From Citrobacter sp. FP75 (GTDB lineage: Bacteria; Pseudomonadota; Gammaproteobacteria; Enterobacterales; Enterobacteriaceae): a stretch of DNA of 64,000 nucleotides. This document shows positions 62,863-64,000 of this stretch, in pieces (within the stretch, counting starts at the first letter, position 1; each line of letters opens with the position of its first letter). The position numbers were made by a program, and so were the translations under genes. Below the pieces are notes generated by a model. The model saw nothing but the letters and a program-made list of their open reading frames with translations, made no database searches and had not been told where the DNA came from. Where the stretch lies: NCBI RefSeq assembly GCF_018342065.1, contig NZ_JAFDOE010000004.1, positions 419,957-483,956 of the forward strand, read 5' to 3'.

Positions 62863-63855
62863 TTGGCTACAATGAAGGACGTTGCCCGCCTGGCGGGTGT
62901 TTCCACGTCGACGGTTTCTCACGTCATTAATAAAGACCGGTTTGTCAGCGAGGCTATCACCGACAAAGTTGACGCCGCGATTAAACAGCTTAACTACGCG
63001 CCCTCCGCGCTGGCGCGTAGCCTTAAGTTAAATCAGACCCGCACCATCGGCATGTTAATTACTGCCAGTACCAACCCCTTTTATTCCGAACTGGTGCGCG
63101 GCGTTGAGCGTAGCTGTTTTGAACGCGGCTACAGCCTGGTGTTATGCAACACCGAAGGCGATGAACAGCGCATGAACCGTAATCTGGAAACGTTGATGCA
63201 AAAACGGGTGGACGGCTTGCTGCTGCTCTGCACCGAAACCCATCAGCCTTCCATGGAGATCATGCAGCGTTACCCTTCTATTCCCACCGTGATGATGGAC
63301 TGGTCACCTTTTGAGGGTGAAAGCGACCTGATTCAGGATAATTCCCTGCTGGGTGGGGATTTAGCTACTCAGCATCTTATCGAAAAAGGTTTTACGCGCA
63401 TTGCCTGTATCACCGGGCCGCTGGATAAAACGCCGGCACGTTTACGTCTGGAAGGATATCGCGCGGCAATGAAACGGGCTGGGTTAGCGATTCCGCAAGG
63501 CTACGAAATTACAGGTGATTTCGAGTTTGGCGGCGGATTTGAAGCCATGCAAACGCTGTTGTCGCATAAACAGCGACCACAGGCCGTTTTCGCGGGCAAT
63601 GATGCAATGGCGGTGGGGGCGTATCAGGCTTTGTACCAGTCAGGATTGCGCATCCCGCAGGATATGGCGGTGGTAGGCTATGATGATATTGAACTGGCGC
63701 GCTACATGACGCCGCCGCTTACGACCATCCATCAACCTAAAGATGAACTGGGCGAGCTGGCCATCGATGTGTTAATCCACCGTATGGCGCAACCCACCTT
63801 GCAGCAACAGCGCCTGCAGCTTACTCCTGTTCTGATGGTGCGGGGGTCGGTTTAG
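62863..63855 (+). CDS. rbsR: RbsR, ribose operon repressor (LacI family)
   Basis: 330 residues from a TTG at 62863, with GAGG seven bases upstream; the same N-terminus ([23 protein letters not shown]) is used in E. coli. Helix-turn-helix at 4-24, hinge helix, then a periplasmic-binding-like core resembling RbsB. It binds the palindromes ahead of rbsD and also touches purine genes in E. coli. The last 35 bases overlap the 3' end of hsrA on the other strand. Confidence 0.97.
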   Translation: MATMKDVARLAGVSTSTVSHVINKDRFVSEAITDKVDAAIKQLNYAPSALARSLKLNQTRTIGMLITASTNPFYSELVRGVERSCFERGYSLVLCNTEGDEQRMNRNLETLMQKRVDGLLLLCTETHQPSMEIMQRYPSIPTVMMDWSPFEGESDLIQDNSLLGGDLATQHLIEKGFTRIACITGPLDKTPARLRLEGYRAAMKRAGLAIPQGYEITGDFEFGGGFEAMQTLLSHKQRPQAVFAGNDAMAVGAYQALYQSGLRIPQDMAVVGYDDIELARYMTPPLTTIHQPKDELGELAIDVLIHRMAQPTLQQQRLQLTPVLMVRGSV

Positions 63856-64000
63856 ACTTATGCCGCTCTTTGATCAGGTTGCGGCCATCTTTGGCTTTTA
63901 GCAGCATGAACATTAGCGCTGATATCACCGTAATAGCGCCCATCGTAATAAAGGTATAGTGGAACTGTTCGACCGTATTGGTTCCTTCCATGCCTTCATA
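63821..64000 (-). CDS. hsrA: HsrA (YieO), MFS transporter, C-terminal fragment at window edge
   Basis: 59 codons plus stop are visible, entering from the right edge and ending at TAA 63821. The segment reads [17 protein letters not shown], a last hydrophobic helix ([17 protein letters not shown]), and a basic tail ending PAPSEQE, matching the C-terminus of E. coli HsrA. HsrA is a DHA2-type efflux protein; overexpression affects homocysteine homeostasis in E. coli. It converges with rbsR and overlaps it by 35 bases. Confidence 0.88.
   Translation of the reverse strand, partial: YEGMEGTNTVEQFHYTFITMGAITVISALMFMLLKAKDGRNLIKERHKSKPTPAPSEQE

Overview
This window is the replication-origin region of an enterobacterial chromosome. 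Gene order is yidE-ibpBA-yidQ-yidR-cbrA-yidX-yidA-gyrB-recF-dnaN-dnaA-rpmH-rnpA-yidD-yidC-mnmE-mdtL-yidZ-yieE-chrR, then an accessory block, then adeP-yieH-phoU-pstBACS-glmS-glmU-atpCDGAHFEBI-rsmG-mnmG-oriC-mioC-asnC/asnA-viaA-ravA-kup-rbsDACBKR-hsrA. Protein lengths and sequences are close to the Escherichia/Salmonella versions. The dgo, tna and bgl/cbrBC loci that lie here in E. coli K-12 are all missing. I infer a Citrobacter-like member of the Enterobacteriaceae; the species cannot be fixed from the window alone.

Layout. 1-7.3 kb: a partial transporter gene, the heat-shock pair ibpA/ibpB with a sigma-32 promoter and probable RNA thermometers, two lipoproteins of unknown role, and metabolic genes. 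7.4-17.9 kb: replication, ribosome and membrane-insertion genes (gyrB-recF-dnaN-dnaA facing left; rpmH-rnpA-yidD-yidC-mnmE facing right). 18-21.7 kb: mdtL, yidZ, yieE, chrR. 21.9-28.8 kb: accessory block. 29-39.6 kb: purine permease, a phosphatase, the phosphate uptake operon with a Pho box, and the amino-sugar genes glmS/glmU with an ERIC repeat between them. 40-47 kb: the complete ATP synthase operon. 47.5-52.6 kb: rsmG, mnmG, oriC with its DnaA boxes, mioC, asnC/asnA. 52.6-64 kb: the RavA-ViaA chaperone pair, potassium uptake, the full ribose operon, and the 3' end of hsrA.

The most unusual part is the accessory block. A tightly packed, translationally coupled four-gene operon (28738 down to 23424) encodes (1) an exported member of the histidine/phenylalanine ammonia-lyase fold whose Ala-Ser-Gly triad, the precursor of the MIO cofactor, reads Glu-Ala-Asp; (2) a Tat-exported flavoprotein of the fumarate/urocanate-reductase family that lacks the fumarate-type His-Pro-Thr motif; (3) a small periplasmic tetraheme cytochrome c; (4) a protein joining a heptaheme cytochrome c domain to a five-helix cytochrome b membrane domain. 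A convergent gene encodes a GAF/AAA+/Fis-type regulator with no sigma-54 contact loop. The inferred system is anaerobic respiration: quinol is oxidised by the membrane cytochrome, electrons pass through c-hemes to the flavoprotein, and an unsaturated acid, perhaps made or handled in the periplasm by the lyase-like protein, is the terminal acceptor. The substrate is unknown.

No rRNA, tRNA, CRISPR array, insertion sequence or prophage gene was seen. Small palindromic repeats (REP-like units, three copies of a GCCCGGT/ACCGGGC unit, and one ERIC) lie between genes.
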